Shown: positions 45,380 through 55,941 of the stretch, piece after piece
How positions within the stretch are numbered: the first letter of the stretch is position 1
How the letters are laid out: each line of letters begins with the position of its first letter
Source of the DNA: Ligula intestinalis
Taxonomy: Eukaryota; Platyhelminthes; Cestoda; Diphyllobothriidea; Diphyllobothriidae
Direction: 5' to 3'
Length of the DNA: 64,000 nt
NCBI GenBank assembly: GCA_036362985.1
Contig: JAYGXS010000006.1
Span: forward strand, 9,404,718 to 9,468,717
Made by a program: the position numbers and the translations under genes
The notes under the pieces: generated by a model
Told to the model about the DNA's origin: nothing
Databases searched by the model: none
The model's input: the letters and a program-made list of their open reading frames with translations, nothing else

Positions 45380-46800
45380 GTTTCCAAGTCCATCGCGAAT
45401 TCTTCTATTCTTTTCAATTTCTTCCTTGGACACGCATGATTACTTGTATCCCCATCATCTGTGCTACCATGAGTGTTATGAGTGCTGGGCCATGTGTGTA
45501 CTTGTACTTGACCCGATTAGCTCCTGTTTTGGATGAACCGGCTTCAGGGATATCACGACTTGCAGCGGCCCATTGGCGGCGGTCAGAAGTGAGTTCTTCA
45601 CAAATGTTAACCCATTTCTTCTTCCAATGTTGCAAGCCGTAAACGGTTACCAGGCCCCTCCGTTCAACGTCTGATTTAACGGTGCTGAACCATGTCTTCA
45701 GTTGACCGCCTTGTTGGTATCTCCAGTTTGCTCTACGAGAGGGGTTCTCGACCAATCCACAGAAGACCGTCGATGTTTTGCGCAGGGCATGGACAAACCA
45801 TTGCAATCGTCGATGCTGGATGTACGATGCTAGACTAGGTAGTTTTAAACATCTGCGTTAAAGCTCAAAATTGGAGATTCGATCCTGCCAGAAGACTCAT
45901 AAGAGGCGTCGAAGACACCAACGGTCAAAGACTTTGAGCGATAGGTTATATGCCTTTCTCACTGGCCATGTTTTGCAGGCACGTACTAATACTGACCAGA
46001 TTGTTGCTTTGTGTATCAGCAGATTAGTGCCTAAGGTGATGTCTGAGTGAGACCAAGGTGTTCTGGCTAACAGCCTAAGTGAATTTCTAGCGTGCGCGAC
46101 TCGGTTCTTGATTTCGTCTTTGGCCTGTCCATTTAGTAGCATATTCGAGCCCAAAAAGCGGAATCAGCTAACTTCTTCAATGTGTTGACGGCTGATAAAC
46201 AGTGGTTGTGCTGTGCCCAGATACGTAGTCGGGAGCTTCGTCTTACGCCCATTAATTGTCAGACCAACAGTCGCAGCGAAGCTGGTGACTCGGTCTAGCC
46301 TTGGCTGTAGTGACTGAAAAGTTTTACCGCGTACGACTATGTCACTGATATATTCCAGGTCAGGAACTCTGAATTCAGGGCTGAGTTCACATCCACTGTC
46401 AGGTAGAATTGACTGATGCGTTACCCCGTCGATCAAAAAGTTGAAGAGAACTAGAGAAAGAGGGCACCCTTGTGGAACTGCACAAGTCAGAGTGAAAGAA
46501 CTTGACTCTTCACCAAGGGTTCTTACTCGGGCTGATGTTGTGCTATATTAAGCTTTGGCGGGTGACGATCAGCAAGCCATATTTGCCATAAAGCTTCTCT
46601 GTCAATAGAATACAAGGTGATCTTGAAGTAAATGAAACAGGTGGCGGTGGCCTGTTGGTTTTGATGTCTGTGCTCTAGTATGCGGCGTAGAATGAAGATC
46701 TGGCCTTTACATCCTCGTTGGTTTGGACGAGTGCGATCTGTGCCATCAGTGTGTTTAGGACGAGTGCGATCAGTAGGATCTTTGTCACTGGCACTGGCGT
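45380..46800 (-). pseudogene. LINE reverse transcriptase, broken
   Basis: Minus-strand blocks run in the expected order. First is NQRGCKGQIFILRRILEHRH (46730s), then SIDREALWQIWLAD (fingers and palm). Next come QGCPLSLVLFNFLIDGVT (motif B region, about 46420-46480) and PDLEYISDIVV (46350s), where the catalytic Y-A-D-D has become Y-I-S-D. They are followed by VGLTINGRKTK, LNGQAKDEIKNRVAHARNSL, TWPVRKAYN and FDRWCLRRLL (45897-45990), then RLQWFVHALRK and GGQLKTWFSTV (45700-45810). This is a CR1/RTE-like non-LTR element of the kind abundant in flatworms. Stops, frameshifts and the lost aspartate make it inactive. The endonuclease domain is absent. Confidence 0.8.
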
Positions 46801-46974
46801 TAGAATAAGCGTTTGCCTGTGCTCTCCCTGAATTATTTTGGCCGAACTGAGCCTCAGCACCATATATGGGCAAGTTAGGCCGTTTTAGTGGTTTATACAC
46901 TAAGACCCGCGACACTGGGAGAATTTCGGCTCCATTAAAATTTGAATATGTGGCCGGGTCTAGCAGAAAATGCT

Positions 46975-47025
46975 ACGATCTGAAAATAGATGCAATAATG
47001 ATTTCCAAACGAGAGGCGAATAACG
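46975..47025 (+). ncRNA. PLE-B hammerhead-like motif (orphan, decayed)
   Basis: CTGAAAATAGATG...GATTTCCAAACGAGAGGCG (parts quoted) aligns with CTGATGATTATTCC...GATTTCGAAACCTCAGGCG at 60758. Both core parts carry changes (CTGAAAA, CAAAC). TATTGTCGCG follows, as TATTGTCCTAGCG does at 60802. No nuclease remnant lies directly upstream. Confidence 0.45.
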
Positions 47026-47263
47026 TTATTGTCGCGTCCGTTTTTTTCGTCACTTGCTTTTTGGAACTCACCTTCCTGCTGGTATGGGTAGACAGTACTA
47101 CGTTGCCTCTTTTGTGTTTTAAAATTATGTGAAATGAATTTTCATAGTCTCCGTCACCTATGGTTAACAATTCCCTCATTATTCTTGTTACAGTAAGTTG
47201 GTTGGCGTTATTTTTGGAGCAGACTGTTATTGCGTTTGCACACGGGCATAAATGCTCTACCAA

Positions 47264-47663
47264 NNNNNNNNNNNNNNNNNNNNNNNNNNNNNNNNNNNNN
47301 NNNNNNNNNNNNNNNNNNNNNNNNNNNNNNNNNNNNNNNNNNNNNNNNNNNNNNNNNNNNNNNNNNNNNNNNNNNNNNNNNNNNNNNNNNNNNNNNNNNN
47401 NNNNNNNNNNNNNNNNNNNNNNNNNNNNNNNNNNNNNNNNNNNNNNNNNNNNNNNNNNNNNNNNNNNNNNNNNNNNNNNNNNNNNNNNNNNNNNNNNNNN
47501 NNNNNNNNNNNNNNNNNNNNNNNNNNNNNNNNNNNNNNNNNNNNNNNNNNNNNNNNNNNNNNNNNNNNNNNNNNNNNNNNNNNNNNNNNNNNNNNNNNNN
47601 NNNNNNNNNNNNNNNNNNNNNNNNNNNNNNNNNNNNNNNNNNNNNNNNNNNNNNNNNNNNNNN
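47264..47663. other. assembly gap, 400 N
   Basis: An unbroken run of 400 N. The round length suggests a placeholder rather than a measured gap. Open frames crossing it are artefacts. Confidence 0.95.
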
Positions 47664-47770
47664 TTTTGTGATTCACGTTAAGTAATGAGAGGCGGCAACT
47701 GACGAGCTCTCTCGAAATGATATGGATCCAATAAATCATTTTGCTGCTATTGCCATATTTAAATATTTTT

Positions 47771-47819
47771 ATTCACCTGAAGTTTCGGCATCCGTCACGG
47801 ATTTAGCATCAGAGGCCTA
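47771..47819 (-). ncRNA. PLE-B hammerhead-like ribozyme
   Basis: The minus strand reads CTGATGC (consensus CTGATGA, last A changed), stem II AUCC/GGAU with loop GUGAC, and intact GAAA. Then comes ACUU as minimal stem III with one mismatch, C at the cleavage position, and AGGTGAATAAAAATATT. Stem I pairs AGGU with the GCCT just before the core (4 bp with one G-U). It lies about 100 bases beyond the nuclease stop at 47917. Confidence 0.6.
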
Positions 47820-47916
47820 AGCAGAGAGCAGTAGCAGATACGGGTAGCATATGCGCAGGCGTTTTCAGCATTTATACGATACACTCATTACTACAAACAC
47901 ATAGCGAGAATAAACG

Positions 47917-48453
47917 TCAATTGGCTTCTTGCGCGCTGATAGTTGGTTGACCGTCATGCGGGCTCTTAACTGCTGAGTTTTTATCATGCGTGGTGTACTC
48001 CGACGTGATGATCGTTCGGCCATCGGGCCCTCCGGTGTTGGCGTAAGCTGACGCGATTGCCTGTCCGGTCCCCAAGCGCCGACTTGCTGTGGTCAAATTG
48101 AGTGTTCGCATTGAATATAGATTGAGCAAATCATTGCAGTTTATGGATTTGGAGCCCGCGAACCATGACGCAAGTAATTCTCGGCTCACCCGATTGTCCA
48201 TTCTTGTGAGAAATTCGGCTCCAAGAGTGCTTAGTCTTGTCGGATGAGCCGAAACTTGATAATTGGCATCATTTCGCTGCACTGCTCCCGCATATTCAGC
48301 AATTCGCATCTTGAGAAGTCTGTCAGTTTCTACGACATGTTTGCTTTGTCTGCAACTGCACCAGAAGCTGTAGACGACTCCAGATTTTTCTTGCCGCATC
48401 AATGGGTCTTTCTGGTTCACTATCCCAAGCCTTATGTTTACAGATGTATACAT
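47917..48453 (-). pseudogene. PLE family B GIY-YIG endonuclease, open but altered
   Basis: An open minus-strand frame of 178 codons. GVVYSFWCSCRQSKHVVETD (about residues 25-44) corresponds to GVVY...C-C-Q--YVGET of PLE nucleases; the Tyr-Val-Gly of the second motif is His-Val-Val here. Then come RLLKMRIAEYAGAVQRNDAN, DNRVSRELLASWF with the conserved catalytic-region Glu, and SKSINCNDLLNLYSMR. The RT part is missing upstream, so this is a 5'-truncated copy, but the nuclease frame has no stop. The changed second motif argues against activity. The ribozyme at 47771-47819 follows. Confidence 0.8.
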
Positions 48454-50584
48454 AGAGAAGGTTTTTTTGCCCCAAATGCAGTTATTTTAAAACAATATCT
48501 TGTTGGCTTTTGGCGACTTCACTTTTTTTCTTTTGACCTTCCCATTCCACGATGCGAGGTTCGAGTTTGCGAATAAGCTAGTCATATACATGCATATTTT
48601 TACATTTAGGGAAGTCGCTTTCTTGAATATGAAATGCAGATAGAGCTTAAAAAGTCAGGCGTATGTGTAACAGTTCTTGTGAATGTACTGTTGTTCAATC
48701 TGCAATGTATAAATGTCAGTTTTTATCAAGGTTTTGCCCGTAGGTGGTCTAGCTTTGTCACATTTCATTGAATACCAAGTTGCTTTCTGTAACCAATTTG
48801 TTCTTGTTAGTCATGCATAAAAAGCCTGTCAGTGGCAATTTGGTTGTGCTACTGAACGCTTGCATGATAACTGAAAAAGAGCAAAACTTAGATATTACCA
48901 TCAAATAGGTTCAGATAATATGCTTCATTGCTTTATTTGCTTTTCTGATAATTATTAACCAGTGTACTTCACTTACGAATATCCGAGAATTTTAGTCATC
49001 AATTAAGTAAAACGAAGAAAAATCCCTGGAATTTCCGGCCAACGCATGCACCTTCCTGAAACATGCGGAGATGTTTTTGGTCACACAAAAAACCCTTTTT
49101 GCACTAGGGGCACTTCACATATATTTTCTTAACAACCTTTTCCATTTTAACAAAGATAAATGTGTCATAATGTGAATATATCATCTTCTACATTTCACGT
49201 AAATTAAACGGTGACATTTTACCAATAACGCGAGTTTTAACCAAGATTCATTGATGACTACTAAGTGGATGGCCATATAAGGTTAATCTAGTTGGAGTGC
49301 CTTTCCTTATCCGGTCATTGAAATCTAAACTCAAACCGAAATTGGATGAAGGCATTAGGTAATCCCCAAACAGATACTACCATATGCTTTAAAATGCAAT
49401 AGTGTACACACCCTCGCCTAAAAAAGCCTAGCGATGGATATATTACCAAGACTCAGTCACTTAAACAATTGTTTTAGTTTTTATTTTCTAAATAAGGTTT
49501 TGTTTTGGTTAATTTAAAAGTGTCTTCCTCAAACAATTAGTTTCTGTAATCTTTTTTATGAATGTAAAAAATGTTAAAAACACTAACTTGCTTGATCCTA
49601 TTTCATTAGTTTTGTTAATACTCATAATTATCCAAGCCGTAGAAGATTGTTGCTGAAGGTGAAAAGCGAAACACATAAAATTAACACGCTTTGCTGTACT
49701 GAATTGCGATTTTTATACCTCATATTAACAGCTGGTCTTTGCAATATAAGTGAGATACTGGGAATAATTTGATTCGCATTGCGTAGCCGAAACTAACCAG
49801 TAGACTTCCGATCTTATGAAATGGCATCCAAAATTTTAAAATCACCTGTTTTGATGTGAAAAATTTTCTTCAGTGGCCTTTAAGTAGTGATTGCCAATTA
49901 GCGTGATCTCAGGGTATTTCAGTGAAACTAGGATGCTAAATTTTGAACAAAGGATATCCTCCAAACACATATTATTTAAGCGGTTGATGTTTTGTTCTGA
50001 ATTTCAGTGCCCTAAAAATTTGAGAAAACATGTAGGAATTATGCACAAAGACTTTTATTCTACATTTTTAGAAGGACAATACACTTATCGGCTCTTAAAT
50101 AAAGAATATTATTCGATATTCGGAGACATTTTTTAAAAAGCTTATTGCTCAAAACCAGACAGTTTTCGTTCAAAAATCAGTGCATCCGCCCATCTGTAAA
50201 TTTTGGCTGTAAGGTATAAAACGTTGTCCATCGTCATGCAAATTTTGAAAATATTTTGATTGTGATTGTGAAATTTCCCTTCTTTGGCTTGTAGATTAGA
50301 AAGATTCAGTCCAATTTTTGGCTAGCAGCGTTCAAAATTGTATGCTTAATTAAAACATTCTTCAACAACGAAGGCCATCGATTCTTCAAGCACCAATATT
50401 GACACAAAACGTAATTCGCTATTGGAAAATTACAAAAAGATAATATCATGCATCCACATGTGCAAATAATCAATAGGTTTGTAATGACAATTAACAGAGT
50501 GTAAATGTATACTACTCAAAAAGCCGTTTTTAGAAAGTGCGTTTACTGGATGTTTCTACGTCCAAGCCCGTTCAAAACCCGACA
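48454..50584. other. no gene seen
   Basis: About 2.1 kb of A+T-rich sequence. The frame at 49891-50136 has no recognised features. Confidence 0.5.
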
Positions 50585-50818
50585 TCATATCGTGAATGGA
50601 AGTTTTTGAAATCTGTTAGCAAGGTTATCGCGTTTGCAACCCTGCTGAAGTAAGCTCTTTGGATCAATAGCACATTTCAGCATTTCAATTGCTATTTCAC
50701 GGGATACGAAATCTACCGTAACTTCAAAGTGCCGACAGGAGTTCGCTGTATATCGTGATGAAATCATAAATGTCACATTTGTGCCATAACTGAGTAGAAG
50801 CCGTTTTAAACCTTCGTC
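50585..50818 (-). other. possible terminal exon or gene fragment
   Basis: The minus-strand frame runs open from an acceptor-like CAGAAATTAG (50820) through LKRLLLSYGTNVTFMISSRY and VDFVSREIAIEMLKCAIDPK to a TGA at 50585. A pyrimidine-rich tract (TTTTATTTCTTAAC) lies just upstream of the acceptor. Its look is protein-like (ankyrin-type LLLSYG is the only hint) but there is no partner exon I can support. Low confidence. Confidence 0.2.
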
Positions 50819-52124
50819 CTAATTTCTGTTAAGAAATAAAATTTTTAGGAGAAGAGATGTTCGTTACTTATTTAAAGCCAACGCATAAATGTCAGATGAA
50901 GTGATAATCCACTCTGGTCTTTTGGTTATCTTAAACAAAAATGTATTTATAAATTTTCGATTTTTATCTCAAGTCGGTAGCAGACGTAGTGTTTCTTAGT
51001 TACGCTAAGGGTGTAATGAGTAATATGGAGGCTATTTATATGGAGGATGAAGTAATACCTAATGTAAATAAGTTATAATTCAGGAGATTTTTTCTGCACT
51101 TGTTTGCAGTTATCGTTTTTTCCAGAGAACCCATTCCTTTGTCAAACATCCTGATATATTGAAGCGTATACACACTTATGCATTTTTAAGGAAGCAAATG
51201 CCTTTAAAAATGTTGCAAATATTAAGGATGTAAAAAGGATGTTTAAGTTGAAACTTGTTTCTAGTGTATCTAAAGCCGCAAGAGCAGCTGCAGTTTGGGC
51301 AGGTATGTTATTAGATTTCCTGTCAGTTAAAAATGCTTGACGAAGGCACATAGCTCAAACCATCTAACTTTACATCAAAATGATCTTTAAATATATCATA
51401 TTGCTAAGACTTTTAATAAAAATTCGCTGAATTGGCAAAGTGTGCGTTGAGCTAGCAGAAAAAATTAAAACGTTAACACATTATAAACAACAAGGGTAAA
51501 AAAGAACCCATAAAACGTAAATGACGTTGTAAAATACACTTTCGAAAAAATTTTCAGCAGGTTAACGGATTAAAAATCCCTAATCAGAAACGGACATGTC
51601 ACAGATTCCATTTATTCATTATTTTCATATTTTCGTCATTTAATGGCGCTTGAACAAAAGGCTGAACACTTTTGCTCCACGTAGTTAATGCTACTTTGGA
51701 TTTACGAAATGTGATGACGCAACCTTAAACGAGCAACTTTTGGCAACAAGAACGCTGCGCTTTGGAGAAATCACCTCGTTATAGGTAAAAGGGTTGGTTT
51801 GACATGCGGAATAATCCTACAGATATTGTTATCAGTCACCATGCGTACCAAGATGAGGACCAATCAACTGGAACATATCCGAATCGGAGGAAAGGACACA
51901 CTTTATTTTAAGAAGTGAAGACACTGAATTTATGCCTATTTGCCCACCATTTACGTGAAATTTTTACTATTATATACTAGTGTTGCCATGTTTTTCTGTT
52001 TCAGTCTGAACTATGATCATGAAGTCACCAACAACATTTTAATTAACACAAACCAATTCATTTTTATTGAGGACTGCTCTTGACATCAGCTTTGTATTTT
52101 TCGTCCTACAGGTTAAATACACGA
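50819..52124. other. no gene seen
   Basis: A minus-strand frame at 51351-51142 contains PAQTAAALAALDTLETS after an acceptor-like TTTTTAACTGACAG. This is suggestive but insufficient to call an exon. The rest is A+T-rich. Confidence 0.35.
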
Positions 52125-52445
52125 TTCTTTGAGGTTTACGACAGTTTTTCTCCTAAAAACTACAAATGACATTCCATTTTGAATTATGAGCCAGCCTTTG
52201 GGGTTTTTTCACTGTCTGCTCTTCTTCCTCAGTTACACTGCTGGCTCGTGTAAACTGAGTGTGTTTATTACTTGAAACAAGCGAGTAGTCGTCTGAAATT
52301 TTGTCAACGACTTCTTTGGAATGTTCGGCTATGCCGATGCATTTCTTAAATCCTATGTACCAAGAGGGAATTCAAAGGCGTTTGCCTTTATTTTCTTTAA
52401 TTAATTTGACTTGACTTGACATGTATTCCCCAAAAAGTCTCTGCA
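52125..52445 (-). repeat. dispersed repeat D, copy 2
   Basis: Reverse complement of 35950-36250. The minus strand reads SWYIGFKKCIGIAEHSKEVV, and continues DDYSLVSSNKHTQFTRASSV and TEEEQTVKKPQRLAHNSK without a stop over about 65 codons, longer than in copy 1. It may be the better-preserved copy of an unidentified protein. Confidence 0.55.
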
Positions 52446-52934
52446 GTGAAGGAAATGCCGCTGTCATTAACATACTGCCCAAACGACTAACAAATAACAA
52501 CGATTTCATTCGGGGCTTTTTTTTGACGAACGGTGTTCAAACTTTAACCCAATCTCAAGATATGAACTTACTTCTGTTGACACAGGTTGATGTTATCTGA
52601 CTTCTGGGGAGTCGAGCGACTAGCGATATTAAATCGCAGACTGCTACATTTTCGCCTTGTTTATCATTTTTGCGGGCAGAAAATCTTCATTGAATAGTAG
52701 GGGCGTTGAAGTGGCCGTTGTTGAAAGTCAAACTTTCATCGATTTCAAATTGCAAATGAGGTAATCCCCATAAATGCAAAAACAGAATGTACTGACAGTC
52801 CTTTGTTTAACCTGCTGTCCCTTGTGAATACGTTTATATCTGTCAATGACTTCATCCAATAAACAACTTAACAAGTAGACAATTGCATTTTCAGATAGCG
52901 AAGTAGTAGGCATTTCGATCAACGGAATCATACT
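52446..52934. other. no gene seen
   Basis: Nothing was recognised between repeat D and the PLE pair. Confidence 0.45.
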
Positions 52935-53275
52935 GTTACTTGTCAAAGCTTCCGGGCTCTTTCTAGAGTCCATCGTCAGAGATAAAAGGCGAACGTGAAA
53001 GAAAAGCAAGAGTTATAGGACGCAGGGACCTATCAACCGTTATGGTGGATGAGGAATGGGAAGGGAAGTAACAGAAAACCGAAAGCGCCATTATTCAGGA
53101 GATGCCTGCGCTGCGCGGTGTATGCCGGCACCAGATCAATAAATCGATTGACTGAATTCTCATCCGAGGCACAGGCTTCAATCAATTTGTGGCCTTTTTT
53201 GTTGCCAGCGTGCGCAATCACCCTCGCAGCTGCGAAATTAAACTCGTGACCGGTCTCGTTGTTATGGCCGGCCAC
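52935..53275 (-). mobile_element. PLE family A 3' end: nuclease C-terminus plus ribozyme, minus copy
   Basis: The minus strand encodes ETGHEFNFAAARVIAHAGN, LIEACASDENSVNRFIDLVP, the C-terminal part of a GIY-YIG nuclease (53275-53033). The hammerhead follows: CTGACGA (52979-52973), stem II GGaCUCU/AGAGcCC with loop AGAA, then GGAAGCTTTGACAAG. In the last, A15.1 is replaced by G or the core is shifted by one. Stem I pairs TTATCT with the bases after the cleavage position only partly. Confidence 0.75.
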
Positions 53276-53279
53276 TTGC

Positions 53280-53555
53280 GATGTTGCGTCACCGTGACTT
53301 GATTGCAGCCTGTGTCCAGGATGACAACTCAGTGAATCGATTTATCGGTCTGGTGCCGGCATTCATCGCGGTGCGCTGGCATCTCCGGAATGATGGCACT
53401 ATCGATTGCCGGTTTCCTCTCTCCCCCCTTCCTACGCCATAATGGTTGATTGGCCCCAGCATCCTTTTAACTCTTGGTTGTCTTTCGTATGCGCCTTTTA
53501 TCTCTGACGATGAACTCTAGAAAGAACCTAAAACTCAGACAAGTAAAAGCATGAA
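53280..53555 (+). mobile_element. PLE family A 3' end: nuclease C-terminus plus ribozyme, plus copy
   Basis: The plus strand encodes LIAACVQDDNSVNRFIGLVP and continues as the minus copy does. The hammerhead has CTGACGA at 53504-53510 and a decayed 3' core AAAACTCAGACAAGTAAA, where stem I (AGACAAG with CTTTTATCT, one mismatch) can still form. It forms a head-to-head inverted repeat with 52935-53275, the two nucleases meeting at about 53277. Confidence 0.75.
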
Positions 53556-54779
53556 TTGGTGATCAAAACGCTTTTTAATTTTCTATATAAACACGTACCT
53601 GGGATGTGAATATTTGTCTCAACTGTGTTTTTGGGTACTGTTGTATTCTTTAACTTGGATCTGAACCTTTGTTTGGAAACGTAAGATATTCATTCACTCA
53701 TAAACAAAAAACCGAAATGAAACCCTTCTATTAATATGGCCTGTTAAAAAAATATAGTTGTTTGTCAATCGCACACTTTCTATGTAAAGCAAACTTCTAT
53801 ATTGGTGATTAAGGAGTCGTGTTTGATGAGTCTGCATGTGTTTTTCAGTTGTCGTTTTATAAAAACAAAATACGTAAGAAATCGTCGTTTTATGAGTGAT
53901 TTTACTTATCATACCTTACCGTTGAAAGGCCAAATGTGCCTTTGGCTATCAGCGGTCGGAAGTACAGTGAAAACTCAGTGTATTTATTGGTTTTCAAGGG
54001 CGCCCTAAAAGAATTCCTGTCACCAAAACGCAAATCCCTCTAACTGAGTAAAGGCATTGTTTTTTTACGCGGAACACAGCGAATTTGTGTTTGAATCCAT
54101 TAATGGTATTCGAAATCTATTGTTACACTTTGCCTTCATTGCATGTAAACCAATGAAACTTTTGATTCGTCTGACACTTCTTTGCAAGAAAAATCAAACC
54201 AAGGCCTTATCAGAAGCAATGAAATATTCAGTGAATAAGTATATCCAAATATTAAAATGTGCGACCGCACAGTATGTTACCAATTTCCTGAAACGTAAAG
54301 ACGCAAATTGACGCAATTGATTTTTGGAAACTCAAATGTTGTACATTTCGTTCAGTTGATTCCGCTGTTGCTGGACATGCTATCTCACGGATGACGTTTG
54401 GTTATTTAATAGTTTAATAGACGATAACTTTTCCCATTTGGATGGTTTCCATACTTCATTCGCGCATCCGACCTCCAAACATGCCCTTGCACATAAGTGT
54501 TTTCTTTGTGTTTATAAAATGAAGCGAGCTGAAAGAAAGCAGGACATTTTTACAACGTTATATATCACAATAGTTTTAAATCTATGTAAAAATACGTACT
54601 TTGCCGCGTAAAATGGGAGTTCTTACGTCAAATGCTACCCCTCTGTGCAAAACACCTTAAGGTTTTAAAATTATAGAATACCATGCGAAACCAGTTTAAC
54701 TTGAGCACTGTCCTATGACAATGTTACATGACTTACCTCATGTCATTGCTTACTTATTAAAAAAAAATTTACGGTTTTC
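53556..54779. other. no gene seen
   Basis: The plus frame 54057-54311 (84 codons, ...LLCKKNQTKALSEAMKYSVN...) is mildly protein-like but unsupported. The rest is A+T-rich. Confidence 0.4.
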
Positions 54780-54821
54780 GCAATAAAGTGATATACATAT
54801 ATATGGTATAACATCATTGTC

Positions 54822-54836
54822 ATATATATATATATA
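54822..54836. repeat. (TA)n microsatellite at the 3' end of ribozyme SINE 2
   Basis: A run of TA dinucleotides abuts the 3' end of the minus-strand SINE. It may be a simple-repeat tail of the element or part of the target. Confidence 0.8.
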
Positions 54837-54837
54837 G

Positions 54838-55070
54838 CAGTAAGTTGGGTTGTGACAGCTACTGGGGGTAACTTGATACAGAACTGTTTCGGGCTTATTA
54901 ACCTTCGCCAGCCAAGTATACCCCTGAACACCAGCTAATCGGACAACACAAACAAACGCACTTACAGACGGTGCAGTTGGTCCACCCGTGGAGTCTACCA
55001 GATGGGTTATAAGCACTCCATCGAACCACAGTTCATCAGCGCCTCGCCACCAGCCATTTGCTGTCATTGC
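54838..55070 (-). mobile_element. ribozyme-bearing SINE 2 (tRNA-like head plus hammerhead)
   Basis: On the minus strand, box A-like TGGCTGGTGGCGAGGCGC (55057-55040) and box B-like GGTTCGATGG (55027-55018) form a tRNA-like head. About 95 bases later a hammerhead follows (54924-54864). The order is the same as SINE 1 at 32825-32990, though the head and linker differ and the linker is longer here. Confidence 0.65.
54864..54924 (-). ncRNA. type I hammerhead ribozyme, one core change
   Basis: Minus strand: outer stem I GGGG/CCCC, 3x3 internal loop TAT... (about UAU/UAC), inner stem I ACTTGG/TCAAGT (6 bp with one G-U), then core CTGGCGA (54911-54905; consensus CTGANGA, A6 is G). Stem II is GGUU/AGCC with loop AAUA, then GAAA, stem III ACAG/CUGU with a UU loop (4 bp, perfect), and A at the cleavage position. 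Apart from A6 all core bases are present. The architecture mirrors 32925-32984. Confidence 0.7.
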
Positions 55071-55079
55071 TGATCGGGT

Positions 55080-55420
55080 ATATATTCACTCAGGAATGTG
55101 CAAACACCGATCGAATAGGCTTCCGAACTAAACAAAGTTCATTTGGTGGTCAGAGGTCCCCAACGAATGACCGCCTGCCGGACCGCATCGGCCTGGCAGG
55201 AGGACGCTAGTAAGACATGCGGCACCTGCACAACCAACGCGCACAATGCAAACGCGAGCAGTGACCATTGCCACGCAAATGCTGCCCTTCCCTTCCAACG
55301 AGGTGAGCGTGAGCAACCTTAGTCAGCAGGCAGATGACAGACGTCCAGTTCCACTCTCCGAAGGTAATCTTGTGCCGATAGACGGAGATCGGACGAGAAG
55401 CCAGTTGTTACACTTATAAA
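55080..55420. other. GC-rich block next to ribozyme SINE 2
   Basis: A less A+T-rich stretch, upstream of the SINE head on the minus strand. No domain was recognised in its frames (for example minus 55316-55128). It does not obviously match the GC-rich block at 33120-33530. Confidence 0.3.
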
Positions 55421-55906
55421 GGCTGTGAGACGTGTATAAATCTAACCTACGCCTGTACGCTTTTGAATCATCAAAATACTATACATACGATTACAGAAAT
55501 TGCCTCTTCTTCTAATATATTTATATTTATATATGTATATATGCGACAGGTCTATTGTGCACCCGCAATTAAAGAACGGAAGCCAAAAAGTAAACACCTC
55601 TGGTAAGAAAGCTCTGAAATACAAAAAATTAACCTGAATTTTATTGATTTGTGGCAGAAGGCTCATCATATATTAAAGTAAGTCAAAAGCATGTTTAAAC
55701 ATCCTCATACCTACCTTGACTTAAAGGATTTGTCCAATTTTGTCGATACAATCTGGGGCACATACAAAGCCATTCTTTTCGGCAATGAAACTTTACATTT
55801 TTCTGACTTTTCAAATATTATCATAGCAGCTATCTGCATTAGCAACAACAGGATGGAAGTCATTTCTTTGAAAAATACATGTATCGTGCATATTTTGAAG
55901 GTCGTG

Positions 55907-55907
<1 letters not shown>
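55421..55907. other. no gene seen
   Basis: A+T-rich with TA-rich runs near 55515-55545. Nothing was recognised. Confidence 0.5.

Positions 55908-55937
<30 letters not shown>
55908..55937. repeat. (TA)n microsatellite
   Basis: About 14 consecutive TA dinucleotides, the longest simple repeat in the window. Confidence 0.9.

Positions 55938-55941
<4 letters not shown>

Noticed and set aside
47160..47739. Open frames of 139-173 codons across the N run
   Set aside because: They exist only because N codons are not stops.
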